In this document: in pieces, positions 29,441-39,074 of the stretch
Layout of the letters: each line of letters begins with the position of its first letter
Position numbering within the stretch: position 1 is the stretch's first letter
Assembly: GCF_021502575.1 (NCBI RefSeq)
Contig: NZ_JAKFGN010000001.1
Location: 124,001-188,000, forward strand
Direction of reading: 5' to 3'
Length of the DNA: 64,000 nucleotides
DNA from: Bradyrhizobium sp. G127
Lineage (GTDB): Bacteria; Pseudomonadota; Alphaproteobacteria; Rhizobiales; Xanthobacteraceae
Notes under the pieces: model-generated
The model's input: the letters and a program-made list of their open reading frames with translations, nothing else
What the model was told of the DNA's origin: nothing
The model's database searches: none
Position numbers and translations under genes: made by a program

Positions 29441-30097
29441 ATGGCCAAAGCGGCCCAAGCTTCCATTTCTGCTTCGGACAAAGCGGCAGCCTTGGCGCTG
29501 ACTCCTGTTTCACGTGAAACAGAAGCCCGGCTCGATCGCTACGTCGATCTGCTGGTGGAATGGCAGGCCAAGACCAATCTGATTTCGCCCTCTACGCTTC
29601 CGCAGCTTTGGACCCGGCACATCGCCGACTCGTTGCAGCTTCTGGATCTCGCACCGTCGGCCAAGCACTGGCTCGACTTCGGCAGCGGCGGCGGCTTCCC
29701 CGGCGTGGTGCTGGCCTGTGCATTGGCGGACCGCGAAGGCGCGTCCGTCCAGCTCGTCGAGCGCAATGCCAAGAAGGCGGCGTTTCTCCGCGAGGCGCTG
29801 CGGATCACGGGGGCTGCCGGTTCGGTTATCCTCGCCGACATCGGGGATTATGTGGATAGCTTGTCGGCCCCGATAGATTGCGTCACCGCCCGCGCGGTGG
29901 CTCCCCTACATATGTTGCTGAACTTTACGGAACCCCTGATGAAGCGCGGCGCGAGAGCGTTGTTTCTCAAGGGACAAGATGTAGAGTCTGAATTGACGGA
30001 AGCTACTAAATACTGGAATATTAAGCACCTTCTTCACGAAAGCCGCACGGGCGGCAACGGCTGGATCGTCGAGATAGTCGCGGCGAATCGCCGGTAA
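29441..30097 (+). CDS. rsmG: 16S rRNA m7G527 methyltransferase RsmG (GidB)
   Basis: A 218-residue SAM-dependent methyltransferase modifying G527 of 16S rRNA; loss gives low-level streptomycin resistance in other bacteria. The SAM loop is LDFGSGGGFPGVVLA, after the conserved RHIADSLQL. An N-terminal extension of about 25 residues carries a perfect parS site (29506-29521) whose codons read V-S-R-E-T. parA starts 29 bases downstream, so rsmG, parA and parB may share transcripts. Confidence 0.97.
   Translation: MAKAAQASISASDKAAALALTPVSRETEARLDRYVDLLVEWQAKTNLISPSTLPQLWTRHIADSLQLLDLAPSAKHWLDFGSGGGFPGVVLACALADREGASVQLVERNAKKAAFLREALRITGAAGSVILADIGDYVDSLSAPIDCVTARAVAPLHMLLNFTEPLMKRGARALFLKGQDVESELTEATKYWNIKHLLHESRTGGNGWIVEIVAANRR
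29506..29521. promoter_or_regulatory. parS: parS centromere site 3, inside rsmG
   Basis: A third perfect TGTTTCACGTGAAACA, here within the coding sequence of rsmG. It lies 2.0 kb from site 2. Being in an open frame, it must satisfy both ParB binding and codon constraints; it falls in the poorly conserved N-terminus of RsmG. Confidence 0.95.
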
Positions 30098-30126
30098 AGG
30101 ACGAGTAAAAACAAGGCGTTAAGGTC

Positions 30127-30981
30127 ATGGTCGATATGAGCGGAATTTTTCATTCGTCGGGCGAGGCGTTGGCCCAGCCGGGTCATCCCCGCATCCTGGC
30201 GCTCGCCAACCAGAAGGGCGGCGTCGGCAAGACCACCACTGCGATCAACCTCGGTACGGCGCTGGCCGCTATCGGCGAGCGGGTGCTGATCGTCGATCTC
30301 GACCCGCAGGGCAACGCCTCCACCGGCCTCGGTATCGACCGCCGCAACCGTAACTGTTCGACCTATGACGTGCTGATTGGTGAGGCGAAGCTCCGCGAGG
30401 CGATCATTCCGACCGCCGTGCCGCGTCTGCACATCGCGGCATCCACCATGGACCTTTCAGGCCTTGAACTTGAACTCGGCACCACCCGTGATCGCGCGTT
30501 TCGTCTGCGCGACGCCATCGCCGAGTTGAACGTCAACGTCGCACCGGACACCGACTACACCTACGTGCTGGTCGATTGTCCGCCGTCGCTCAATCTCATC
30601 ACCGTCAACGCCATGGCAGCGTCGCACGCGATTCTCGTTCCGTTGCAATGTGAATTCTTTGCGCTGGAAGGTCTGTCGCAGTTGCTGCAGACGGTGGAGC
30701 AGGTGCGCACGACACTGAATCCGACGCTCTCGATTCACGGCATCGTGCTGACCATGTTCGACTCGCGCAACAACCTGTCAAACCAGGTGGTCGCTGACGT
30801 GCGTCAGTTCATGGGCAAGAAAGTCTACGACACCATGATCCCGCGCAACGTACGCATTTCCGAAGCGCCGTCGTACGGCAAGCCGGTGCTGGTCTACGAT
30901 CTCAAATGCGTCGGCAGCGAAGCCTACCTCAAACTCGCCACCGAAGTGATTCAGCGCGAGCGCGAGTTGCGCGCGCACTAA
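30127..30981 (+). CDS. parA: Chromosome partitioning ATPase ParA
   Basis: A 284-residue deviant-Walker ATPase that moves ParB-parS complexes. The P-loop KGGVGKTT lies at 30-37 with the signature lysine K30, followed by IVDLDPQGNASTGLG and LVDCPPSLNLIT. About 22 extra residues precede the core. It is followed by parB after 111 bases that include nested short inverted repeats (GCCGCC/GGCGGC and GAGGC/GCCTC), perhaps an attenuator that sets the ParA to ParB ratio. Confidence 0.98.
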   Translation: MVDMSGIFHSSGEALAQPGHPRILALANQKGGVGKTTTAINLGTALAAIGERVLIVDLDPQGNASTGLGIDRRNRNCSTYDVLIGEAKLREAIIPTAVPRLHIAASTMDLSGLELELGTTRDRAFRLRDAIAELNVNVAPDTDYTYVLVDCPPSLNLITVNAMAASHAILVPLQCEFFALEGLSQLLQTVEQVRTTLNPTLSIHGIVLTMFDSRNNLSNQVVADVRQFMGKKVYDTMIPRNVRISEAPSYGKPVLVYDLKCVGSEAYLKLATEVIQRERELRAH

Positions 30982-31092
30982 AAAACGAAGCCGCCATCCT
31001 GAGGCGAGAGACAATGCCTCGAGCTTTAAAGGGCGGCATGCAAAACAAGTTTGAAATTCGGAGTGCGTGAGTTGGGTGCGAGGGAAGCGGCA

Positions 31093-31977
31093 ATGGCCGA
31101 GGAGCGTTCGCGACTGGGTCGCGGTCTTGCAAGTCTGATTGGCGATGTCGGCGGCGAGGCGGCGCATGTCGATCGTCCTGCGCGCGCGCCGCGCCGCGTC
31201 CCGATCGAATTCCTGAAGGCCAATCCGCGCAATCCGCGCCGGACTTTTTCGGACGCCGAACTCGATGAACTGTCGGCGTCGATCAAGCAGCACGGAGTGA
31301 TCCAGCCGATTGTGGTGCGGCCGGTGAAGGGCGCGCAGGATCGTTTCGAGATCATCGCCGGCGAGCGGCGCTGGCGCGCGTCGCAGCGCGCAGGTCTTCA
31401 TGACGTGCCGATCGTCACCATCGATGTCAACGACAGCGATGCCCTCGAGATCGCGATTATCGAGAACGTGCAGCGCTCTGATCTGAACGCGATGGAAGAA
31501 GCGCAGGGCTATCACGCACTCGCCGCCGAATTCAAACGTAGTCAGGAAGACATCGCGAAGATCGTCGGCAAGAGCCGCAGCCATGTCGCCAACATGATGC
31601 GGCTGACGAAGCTGCCGGAGCAGGTTCAGGCCTATATCGCCGAAGGTAAACTGTCAGCCGGTCACGCACGCGCGCTGATCGGCGTGCCCGATGCCGCCGC
31701 TGCCGCGAAGCGCATTGTCGAGGAAGGTCTGAGCGTCCGCCAGACCGAAGCGCTTGCCCATGACGAAGGCGTGCCCGAACGCAAGCCGCAGAAGGCGCGT
31801 GCGGGGGCTGTCGCAAAAGACCCGGACACTCTCGCGCTGGAAAAGCGCGTCAGCGATGTACTTGGTCTCAAGGTCAGCGTCGATCACCGCAATCCGGGCG
31901 GGACTGTGCAGATTAAGTACAAGGATCTCGATCAGCTCGACGAGATTTTGCGGCGGCTTGAGGCAGGAAGAAGCTAG
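31093..31977 (+). CDS. parB: Chromosome partitioning protein ParB
   Basis: A 294-residue CTP-dependent clamp that loads at parS and spreads. ATG 31093 gives the conserved MAEERSRLGRGLASLIGD start, which includes the ParA-stimulating arginine-rich motif. The CTP-binding GERRWRA motif is at 90-96, ENVQR at 124-128, and the parS-reading helix-turn-helix at about 151-171 (QEDIAKIVGKSRSHVANMMRL region). The C-terminal dimerisation domain is intact. Its TAG overlaps the holA stop on the other strand through a shared CTAG. Confidence 0.98.
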   Translation: MAEERSRLGRGLASLIGDVGGEAAHVDRPARAPRRVPIEFLKANPRNPRRTFSDAELDELSASIKQHGVIQPIVVRPVKGAQDRFEIIAGERRWRASQRAGLHDVPIVTIDVNDSDALEIAIIENVQRSDLNAMEEAQGYHALAAEFKRSQEDIAKIVGKSRSHVANMMRLTKLPEQVQAYIAEGKLSAGHARALIGVPDAAAAAKRIVEEGLSVRQTEALAHDEGVPERKPQKARAGAVAKDPDTLALEKRVSDVLGLKVSVDHRNPGGTVQIKYKDLDQLDEILRRLEAGRS

Positions 31978-33002
31978 CCCCTTCGTCGCGCGTTCACCGC
32001 GACCGCAAGCAGCGCGCGCTGCGCGATGACTTCAGCCAGCGATGATTGCCTGCGCATGTCGAATGCCGCGTCAGCCAACTGCGCCATGACGCGGGACATG
32101 CGTTCCACGCTTGTATTTCGGAGGGCGGTCTCTACCAGGGTCTTTCGAGAGAAATGCAGCCGGGGAAATCCGGTGTCGAGTGCTTCGAGTTCGCTGCGGC
32201 CTTCCTCGATGGACAGCCGTGCCTTGTGCAGCGCTGCGGCTTGCCGCTGGGCAGTCATGATGATGAAGCCGGCATTGGTACCGGCGGCCATTGCTTTGGC
32301 GAACGCGATTTCGACATCGGCGGCGCGTCCGGCGAAGACGTTGTCGACGATGGGGTCCAGCGTAAGGCCCGATGCATCGGTGACAATGGCGGCCACATCG
32401 TCGAGCGTAACTTCACCCTTGCCGTGGGCGTACAGCGCGACTTTTCGGATTTCGTTGCGCGACGCCTGACGGTCGCCACCCAGCAGGGAAGTCAGCGCGG
32501 CGCGGGCATCCGGTGCGATCCTCAGATTTGACGCGCGCAGTTCATCGTCGATCAGTTTTGCAAGGTCGCGCTCGGTGTCGGCGTAGCACGCAATGGTGAC
32601 CGCGGACTTCGCCTTCTCGCACACCTTCCGCAACGGCGCGTCCGGCCGCAACTCACCGGCTTCGATCACGATGCGGCAATCCTTCGGCTGCATCTCGCTG
32701 AGCGTATCGATGCCGCTCGCGAAGCTGCGCGAGCCGGCGCGGATCCGGATCGCGCGGCGGCCGCCGAACAGCGGCACCGTCATCGCTTCGTCGACCAGGC
32801 GCGACGGCTCGGCGGCTAGTTCGTCGCCATCCATCTTGACCAGGGAAAACGGATCGTTGGGGTCGTCGACGGCGGACGCCATCAGGGCATCGGCGCGCTC
32901 GCGCACCAGGCCGGCATCGGGACCGTATAGCAGAATGATCGGCCGCGACGGATCGGGCCGGGCCAGAAAAGCGTCAATTTCCTTCCCGCGAAGCGCGACC
33001 AC
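31974..33002 (-). CDS. holA: DNA polymerase III delta subunit
   Basis: A 342-residue clamp-loader subunit that opens the beta sliding clamp. Features are the N-terminal KGKEIDAFL/LYGPDAGLVRERADAL region, the conserved FSLVKMDGDEL segment and LLGGDRQASRNEIRKVALYA in the second half. It follows lptE by 22 bases in the run leuS, lptE, holA, the usual order in many bacteria. It meets parB tail to tail. Confidence 0.96.
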   Translation of the reverse strand: MVALRGKEIDAFLARPDPSRPIILLYGPDAGLVRERADALMASAVDDPNDPFSLVKMDGDELAAEPSRLVDEAMTVPLFGGRRAIRIRAGSRSFASGIDTLSEMQPKDCRIVIEAGELRPDAPLRKVCEKAKSAVTIACYADTERDLAKLIDDELRASNLRIAPDARAALTSLLGGDRQASRNEIRKVALYAHGKGEVTLDDVAAIVTDASGLTLDPIVDNVFAGRAADVEIAFAKAMAAGTNAGFIIMTAQRQAAALHKARLSIEEGRSELEALDTGFPRLHFSRKTLVETALRNTSVERMSRVMAQLADAAFDMRRQSSLAEVIAQRALLAVAVNARRRG

Positions 33003-33024
33003 AATTCTCTCGAAGCGATGCCGG

Positions 33025-33579
33025 TCAGGTGCCGGCGATGAAGAACGACGCGAGGCGCTGGCTGATATTGTCAGCGATCACCTTGGCAGCGCGGTCTTCC
33101 GCGTCGCGCAGTCCGCGCGAGCGGGCGAAACGCTGTGCCTGTCCGGGAATATCGTAAGACACACGCGAGAACGTCGTGCCGGTCAGCACCGTCTTGTCGG
33201 TGGCGTTGTCTTTGAGCTCGTAAACGGCATCGATGCCGTAGTTCTCGATGTCGGGCCTTGCGGTAGTGGGGTCGACGATGACCGACAGCCGGGTGGTGGT
33301 GATGCGCATCAGCAGGCGATGGGTCGGCGGCCCGCCGACGGCGCTGCCGTACATGCTGAACATCAGCGCATTGCGGATTTCGACGCCAAGCCGCGCCTCG
33401 CGGGAGCCGTTTGGCAGGTTGAGTGGAGGAACCTCGACGCCCTGAAGTTTGTCGCGCAGCGCCGAACCGCCGTCGAGACTGCGTTCGGCGTACATCGGCT
33501 GAAAGCATCCCGCCGTCAGGGCCGCAATAGCGACCACGGCCAGAAGCCGGGCAGCGACGCGCGTATCAAACCACGACAT
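33025..33579 (-). CDS. lptE: LPS-assembly lipoprotein LptE
   Basis: A 184-residue outer-membrane lipoprotein that plugs the LptD barrel during LPS export. A signal peptide ends in the lipobox LTAGC with lipidated C25, followed by FQPMYAERS. The alpha/beta core includes [11 protein letters not shown] and [24 protein letters not shown]. Sequence conservation in LptE is low, so position between leuS and holA is strong supporting evidence. Its start overlaps the leuS end by 14 bases. Confidence 0.93.
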   Translation of the reverse strand: MSWFDTRVAARLLAVVAIAALTAGCFQPMYAERSLDGGSALRDKLQGVEVPPLNLPNGSREARLGVEIRNALMFSMYGSAVGGPPTHRLLMRITTTRLSVIVDPTTARPDIENYGIDAVYELKDNATDKTVLTGTTFSRVSYDIPGQAQRFARSRGLRDAEDRAAKVIADNISQRLASFFIAGT

Positions 33580-36199
33580 TCACGATCCTCTGGGGAACGA
33601 TGATGACTTTTCGGGGAGATTTCCCGTCCAGCGCCGATTTTACTGCATCAAGTGCCAAAACGGCAGTCTCAATTTCCGCATTCTGAGCATTTTGGGCGAC
33701 CGTGACATCCGCGCGTTTCTTGCCATTAACCTGCACGGGAAGCGTAATTGTGTCGTCGATCAGTAATTTTGGTTCGGTTTCGGGCCATTGCGCCTCCGAA
33801 ACCAATCCCTGATGCCCCAGCACCTGCCAGCACTGTTCGGCCAGATGCGGCATCATCGGGGAGATCAGCCGCACCAGGATGTCGAAGGCTTCCCGGGTGG
33901 CGGCCGCAACGGCGGCATCGGTTTCCAGAACTTTCTTCGGCCCATCCACGATCTCGGCCAGCGCGCCGACGAACGTATAGAGTTTGGCGATCGCGGTATT
34001 GAAGCGCAGACGTTCGATGGCGGCCGAGACATCCGCCAGCGTCCGGTGAGACATGCGCCGCAGGGCCAACGCAGCATCGGGACCGTTGATGCCCAGCACC
34101 GTTCCGGATTTAGGTAAATGCGGAGCGGCGGCATTCACCAGCCGCCAGATGCGCTGCACGAAACGGCCCGCGCCCTGCACGCCTTCCTCGCTCCAGATCA
34201 CATCGCGGTCGGGCGGCGAGTCGGACAACATAAACCAGCGTGCGGTGTCGGCGCCGTAGGTGCCGATGATGTCGTCAGGATCGACGGTGTTGCGCTTCGA
34301 CTTCGACATCTTCTCGATTGCGCCGATCTCGACGGTTTCACCGGATCCGAGCAATGTCGCCTGACGTTTGTCTCCGACTGTCGTGATGGCGATCTCGGCC
34401 GGCGAGGCGTAGGTGCCGTCTTTCTTCCGGTAAATCTCGTGCACCACCATGCCCTGCGTGAACATGCCCGCGAACGGCTCGTCCATACCGATATGCCCCG
34501 TCGCCTTCATCGCACGGGTGAAGAAGCGCGAGTACAACAGATGCAGGATCGCGTGTTCGACGCCGCCAATATACTGATCGACCGGCATCATGCGGTTGAC
34601 CACGGCCGGCGTCGTCGGCGCGTTCTCATTCCACGGATCGGTGAAGCGCGCGAAGTACCACGACGAATCGACAAAGGTGTCCATCGTGTCGGTCTCGCGC
34701 TGCGCCTTGCCGCCGCATTGCGGGCAGGTCACATGCTTCCAGGTCGGGTGATGGTCGAGCGCGTTGCCCGGCTTGTCGAAGGTCACATCCTCCGGCAGCA
34801 CAACCGGCAAGTCTGAGTCCGGTACCGGGACCACATCGCACTTCGGGCAGTGGATGACCGGAATCGGACAGCCCCAATAGCGCTGGCGTGAAATCCCCCA
34901 GTCCCGCAGGCGGAAGTTCACCTGGCGCTCGGCGACCGGCATGTTGCCGCGCGCCGCGCTTTCAAGGCGTTTCGCGACTTCTTCCTTCGCCTGCTCGATG
35001 GTCATGCCGTCGAGGAAGCGGGAATTGATCATACGGCCGTCACCGTCATAGGCGGTGGTCGTGATAACAAAGCTCGCGGGATCCTGTCCTTCGGGACAAA
35101 CCACCGGCGTGTTGCCGAGATTGTATTTGTTCACGAAGTCGAGGTCGCGCTGGTCGTGCGCCGGACAGCCGAAGATCGCGCCGGTGCCGTATTCCATCAG
35201 CACGAAGTTGGCGACATAGACCGGTAGCTTCCAGTCGGGATCGAACGGATGTATCGCCTTGATGCCGGTGTCGAAGCCCTGCTTCTCGGCGGTGTCGATG
35301 ATCTCCTGCGCCGTGCCCTGACGCTTGGTTTCGGCAATGAATTCGGCGAGCTTCGGATTCTTTAAGGCCGCCGCCTGCGCGAGCGGATGATCCGCGGCGA
35401 TCGCCATGAACTTTGCGCCGAACAAGGTGTCGGGGCGCGTCGTAAAAATCCGCAATTCGCTTTCGCCGTTTGGCGCGGTTGTCTGATCTAGCGCGAAACG
35501 AACGAGCAGCCCCTCGCTGCGCCCGATCCAGTTGCGCTGCATCAGCCGGACCTTGTCGGGCCAGCGATCGAGTGTATCCAGCGCGTCGAGCAATTCCTGC
35601 GAATATTTCGTGATCTTGAAGACCCACTGGTTCATCTCACGCTGCTCGACCAGCGCGCCGGAACGCCAGCCGCGGCCGTCGATCACCTGCTCATTGGCAA
35701 GCACGGTCATGTCGACCGGATCCCAGTTGATTTTGCGCTTCTCGCGCTCGGCGAGTCCGGCTTTCATGAAATCCAGAAACATCTTCTGCTGATGCTTGTA
35801 GTAGCTCGGATCGCAGGTCGCGAATTCGCGCGCCCAGTCGAGCGACAGCCCCATGGTCTGGAGCTGCTTTTTCATCGCGGCGATGTTTTCGTAGGTCCAG
35901 GCCTTGGGGGCGACCTTGCGCTCAATGGCGGCGTTTTCGGCGGGCAGGCCGAAGGCATCCCACCCCATCGGATGCAGCACGTTGTAGCCCTTGGCGCGCA
36001 TGTAACGCGCGACCACATCGCCCATGGTGTAATTGCGGACGTGACCCATGTGGATGCGCCCCGACGGGTACGGGAACATCTCGAGCACATAGTATTTCGG
36101 TCTGGGGTCGTCGTTGCGCGTGGCGAAAATCGCCCGCTCGTTCCAGAGCTTCTGCCAGCGCGGTTCGGACTCGCGGGCGTTATAGCGTTCGGTGCTCAT
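33566..36199 (-). CDS. leuS: Leucyl-tRNA synthetase
   Basis: An 877-residue class I synthetase. The start is ATG 36199 ([19 protein letters not shown]); an upstream in-frame start at 36262 would lie inside the palindromic repeat region. The HIGH motif reads HMGH at 50-53 and KMSKS lies near residue 630 ([15 protein letters not shown]). The CP1 editing domain is intact with [10 protein letters not shown], and the zinc-like cysteines CPKCD and CPQCGGK are present. The gene heads the set leuS, lptE, holA. Confidence 0.99.
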   Translation of the reverse strand: MSTERYNARESEPRWQKLWNERAIFATRNDDPRPKYYVLEMFPYPSGRIHMGHVRNYTMGDVVARYMRAKGYNVLHPMGWDAFGLPAENAAIERKVAPKAWTYENIAAMKKQLQTMGLSLDWAREFATCDPSYYKHQQKMFLDFMKAGLAEREKRKINWDPVDMTVLANEQVIDGRGWRSGALVEQREMNQWVFKITKYSQELLDALDTLDRWPDKVRLMQRNWIGRSEGLLVRFALDQTTAPNGESELRIFTTRPDTLFGAKFMAIAADHPLAQAAALKNPKLAEFIAETKRQGTAQEIIDTAEKQGFDTGIKAIHPFDPDWKLPVYVANFVLMEYGTGAIFGCPAHDQRDLDFVNKYNLGNTPVVCPEGQDPASFVITTTAYDGDGRMINSRFLDGMTIEQAKEEVAKRLESAARGNMPVAERQVNFRLRDWGISRQRYWGCPIPVIHCPKCDVVPVPDSDLPVVLPEDVTFDKPGNALDHHPTWKHVTCPQCGGKAQRETDTMDTFVDSSWYFARFTDPWNENAPTTPAVVNRMMPVDQYIGGVEHAILHLLYSRFFTRAMKATGHIGMDEPFAGMFTQGMVVHEIYRKKDGTYASPAEIAITTVGDKRQATLLGSGETVEIGAIEKMSKSKRNTVDPDDIIGTYGADTARWFMLSDSPPDRDVIWSEEGVQGAGRFVQRIWRLVNAAAPHLPKSGTVLGINGPDAALALRRMSHRTLADVSAAIERLRFNTAIAKLYTFVGALAEIVDGPKKVLETDAAVAAATREAFDILVRLISPMMPHLAEQCWQVLGHQGLVSEAQWPETEPKLLIDDTITLPVQVNGKKRADVTVAQNAQNAEIETAVLALDAVKSALDGKSPRKVIIVPQRIVNVVV

Positions 36200-36243
36200 C
36201 GGATCGGTTGTCTGCCAAGGAAACGGGAGAAAGGTGCGGCAGA

Positions 36244-36320
36244 CTAGTGTGGTGGTTCGCAAGGCCGCAACATTTTCTCAGCACATTCATTTGCGGCCTT
36301 GCGAACCAAAACCACACTAG
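36244..36320. repeat. Palindromic element 1 upstream of leuS
   Basis: The left arm 36244-36270 (CTAGTGTGGT, then GGTTCGCAAGGCCGCAA) pairs with 36291-36320 around a 20-base loop, perfect except for a three-base bulge (TTT) after the outer ten pairs. Both ends are CTAG. The size and bulged hairpin resemble REP/MITE-type mobile repeats. It lies 44 bases upstream of the leuS start codon. Confidence 0.8.
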
Positions 36321-36331
36321 AATGATAGTTA

Positions 36332-36406
36332 CTAGTGTCCTTGAGAATCCGAAGGACGCTAAGAGCCTGCCGCGAAACAAGGCATCCTTCGGATTCAGGA
36401 CACTAG
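36332..36406. repeat. Palindromic element 2 upstream of leuS
   Basis: The left arm 36332-36359 (CTAGTGTCCT, TGA, GAATCCGAAGGACGC) pairs with 36382-36406 around a loop of about 22 bases, with a three-base bulge and one mismatch. The termini CTAGTGT/ACACTAG and bulge position match element 1, but the inner stem sequence differs, so the two look like two families sharing ends, or products of the same mechanism. Confidence 0.8.
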
Positions 36407-36471
36407 CCACAAAAGACTGCGGGGGGTCAACGCCTTAGGCGCATATTAGGGAGCCGGGCAGGATTTCGTTG

Positions 36472-38163
36472 CTAACCCGCCAGCGAGACCGGCTGGTCGG
36501 AGGCTCGGATCAGGCCGTGTTCGACCACGGCGTTCCGGCCCCGGCGCTTGGCGGCGTACAAAGCTGCGTCCGCCGCCTCGATCAGATCGTCTTGCGGCTG
36601 GGCTTCGCCCGGCGCAATCGTCGCCACGCCGACGCTGACCGTGACGGCGTTGCCGCTCCCGATAACGTGGGGAATGGCGAGGCCTTCGACGGAGGCGCGT
36701 ACCTGCTCGGCCACCTGCGCGGCATAGGCCGGATTGCTGTTGGGGAGCAGCAGACAGAATTCTTCGCCACCATAACGGGCGGCGAAGCCGGCGCCGGCGT
36801 CCGCGATAGCGGCAAGAACTTCGCCGACGCGGCTGAGGCAGGCATCGCCCTCCGGATGACCGTAAGTGTCGTTGAAGAGTTTGAAATGATCGACGTCGAT
36901 CATCAGGATGGAAAGCTGCGTGTCGGTTTGCAGCGCCTTCATCCATTCGAATTCGAGGCGACTCTGGAATCCGCGGCGGTTGGCCAGGCCGGATACCAGG
37001 TCGAGGGATGCAATCACGGTGAGCCGGTCATTGGCCGCGGCCATCTCCCGCTCTCGCTCTGAAAGCTGCGACGCCATAGCATCGAAGGCCTTGGCGAGCG
37101 GGATGAACTCCCGCGGCAATGCCGCGCTTGTTGCTCTTGTGGAAAATTCGCCGCGGCCGAAACGGTTTGCCATATCCGTCATCATGCGCACGGGCCGGAT
37201 GATGAGACGCTCGCCCACGATCCACGCGCCAAGCAGCGTGAACAGTCCGACAAGCGCAAGTTGAACATAGGCGTTGCGGATATCGCGATTGACGTCGCCC
37301 AACATGATCGACTGGTTGATGCTGACAATCATACGGGCACGTGTGCCGGTGACGCGGGCAAACGACACGGCCTTTTTCTCGCCGTCGGCGGATTCGAAGG
37401 AGATGGAACCGAAGTCGCGATCGAGATTGATCTCCCGCAGCGTGACCGCTTCGAGCAGGGACGTGTCCTTCAGTTGATGCCCGATCAGATTCTTGCTTTC
37501 GGGCGGAGACGCCAGGATCGTTCCCTTGCCGTCAACGAGTACGACCGATACGCCGGAGCGTTCGCCGCGATTGCTCAGCAGTTGCGACATCCATTTCAGA
37601 TCAATCGCCGCGATCACCACGGATTCCTGGCCGCCATCCACCGCCGAGACGGGATAGGCGGCTATGATGGTCGGCAGGCCGGTGGTGCGACTCAGGATGT
37701 AATCGCTCACCACGAATTCGTGGAACTCGCGCGCCTTGCGGATATATTCGCGATCGTCGAGATCGAAACCGACGATGGCGGGCATCGTGGAGCAGCTGAT
37801 CTTGCCGTCCGGTCCGACGATCGACAAGCTTCTGATCCACGGCAGATCGACCCGCAGGCTTGCGCGCATGATGGCGCAACCGCGGCCCTGTTGGGACGCG
37901 GCGGCGAAGATGTAGGCGGAGGATTTCAGAACAGCCTGCACCGTCGAGATGATTTCGCGCTGGGCGTCGGCGGTGTGCCTTGCAAGTTCGGACAGCTCGT
38001 TGGCGGCCTGCGCCACCTGCTTGGAGCGGGTGTCCTCAAGGAGCCGCACGCGATCGAGCATCAACGGCAGGACCAGGATCAACGCCAGCAGAACAAGGCG
38101 CGCGCGAATCCCCAATAGCGCCCTTAGCTTTGACGTGTTGCGGCCCAATCTGGCGATTGACAT
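36472..38163 (-). CDS. Membrane diguanylate cyclase with dCACHE-type sensor, HAMP and GGDEF
   Basis: A 563-residue protein. ATG 38163 gives MSIARLGRNTSK ahead of the first membrane helix (about 22-38). A periplasmic dCACHE-like sensor follows (FDLDDREYIRKAREFHEF, LPTIIAAYPVSAVDGG), then a second helix near 295-320, HAMP, and a GGDEF domain from about 395. The active site reads GGEEF near 464-468, so c-di-GMP synthesis is expected. The inhibitory RxxD site is missing: the position before the active site reads AGAG. The ligand is unknown. It is upstream of nothing on its strand; leuS promoter repeats lie past its 3' end. Confidence 0.9.
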   Translation of the reverse strand: MSIARLGRNTSKLRALLGIRARLVLLALILVLPLMLDRVRLLEDTRSKQVAQAANELSELARHTADAQREIISTVQAVLKSSAYIFAAASQQGRGCAIMRASLRVDLPWIRSLSIVGPDGKISCSTMPAIVGFDLDDREYIRKAREFHEFVVSDYILSRTTGLPTIIAAYPVSAVDGGQESVVIAAIDLKWMSQLLSNRGERSGVSVVLVDGKGTILASPPESKNLIGHQLKDTSLLEAVTLREINLDRDFGSISFESADGEKKAVSFARVTGTRARMIVSINQSIMLGDVNRDIRNAYVQLALVGLFTLLGAWIVGERLIIRPVRMMTDMANRFGRGEFSTRATSAALPREFIPLAKAFDAMASQLSEREREMAAANDRLTVIASLDLVSGLANRRGFQSRLEFEWMKALQTDTQLSILMIDVDHFKLFNDTYGHPEGDACLSRVGEVLAAIADAGAGFAARYGGEEFCLLLPNSNPAYAAQVAEQVRASVEGLAIPHVIGSGNAVTVSVGVATIAPGEAQPQDDLIEAADAALYAAKRRGRNAVVEHGLIRASDQPVSLAG

Positions 38164-38270
38164 CGGTATTCCCTTGCCCCACGCCAACATTTACAAAAAA
38201 GGCTTCAAAGACCCTTTCCCGAATTCCCTAAAATTCGAAAGATCACTAATTTGACGGCAACTTTCCCTCG

Positions 38271-38960
38271 ATGGCTGTGGATAACATGCCGCCGGTAATA
38301 TCCGATTCACCAAGCGGGCTTGCCATTGTGGAGCGAGAGGTCGCGCGCGCCTGCAGGGATGCGCGTCGCGATCGCGCGTCGGTGACACTGATCGCCGTGT
38401 CGAAGACGTTCGATGCCGAGGCCATCGTGCCGGTGATTCAGACGGGTCAGCGTGTTTTCGGTGAAAATCGCGTGCAGGAAGCAAAAGCCAAGTGGCCGTC
38501 CTTGATGAACGACTATCCGGATCTGTCGCTTCATCTGATAGGCCCCTTGCAATCCAACAAGGCCAGGGAAGCAGTCGCCTTGTTCGATGCTATCCACTCG
38601 CTGGATCGCGCCAGTTTGTGCGAGGCGCTGGCGAAAGAAATCGTTAAGCAGGACAAGCGCCCCCAACTGTTCGTCCAGCTCAACACCGGCGAAGAACCAC
38701 AGAAGGCCGGCATCGCGCCTCCCGATGCAGATGCGTTCCTCGCAAACTGTCGCGAGGTTTATGGCTTGCAGATCGAGGGATTGATGTGCATTCCGCCGGT
38801 GGATGATCCTCCCGCGCCGCACTTCGCTCTCACGGCCAAGATCGCGGCGCGTAATGGCTTGAAACTTTTGTCCATGGGCATGAGCGCGGATTTCGAAACC
38901 GCGATTCAACTGGGGGCCACCCATATCAGGGTCGGGTCCGCAATTTTCGGCAAGCGGTAA
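38271..38960 (+). CDS. yggS: YggS/PLPBP-type PLP homeostasis protein
   Basis: A 229-residue single-domain alanine-racemase-fold protein that binds pyridoxal phosphate and helps keep free PLP and amino-acid pools balanced; no catalysis is known. The PLP lysine is K45 in LIAVSKTFDAE. Other signatures are VFGENRVQEAKAKW, HLIGPLQSNKAREAV, QLNTGEEPQKAG and LSMGMSADFETAIQLGATHIRVGSAIFG at the end. Length is usual. It stands alone, divergent from the diguanylate cyclase. Confidence 0.94.
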   Translation: MAVDNMPPVISDSPSGLAIVEREVARACRDARRDRASVTLIAVSKTFDAEAIVPVIQTGQRVFGENRVQEAKAKWPSLMNDYPDLSLHLIGPLQSNKAREAVALFDAIHSLDRASLCEALAKEIVKQDKRPQLFVQLNTGEEPQKAGIAPPDADAFLANCREVYGLQIEGLMCIPPVDDPPAPHFALTAKIAARNGLKLLSMGMSADFETAIQLGATHIRVGSAIFGKR

Positions 38961-39074
38961 GATTTGGCGCGTGACTTGATCGTCATTTCGACGAGCAGTT
39001 GCGACGAAGCAATGCAGTTTTTTTCAAGCGAAGAACAGCTTCGCTTTTCTCGCAACGGCGAGAGCCTTACAGAC

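Noticed and set aside
36208-36438. Small frames across the two palindromes upstream of leuS
   Set aside because: Their sequence is dictated by the inverted repeats; similar peptides appear on both strands, as expected of repeats and not genes.
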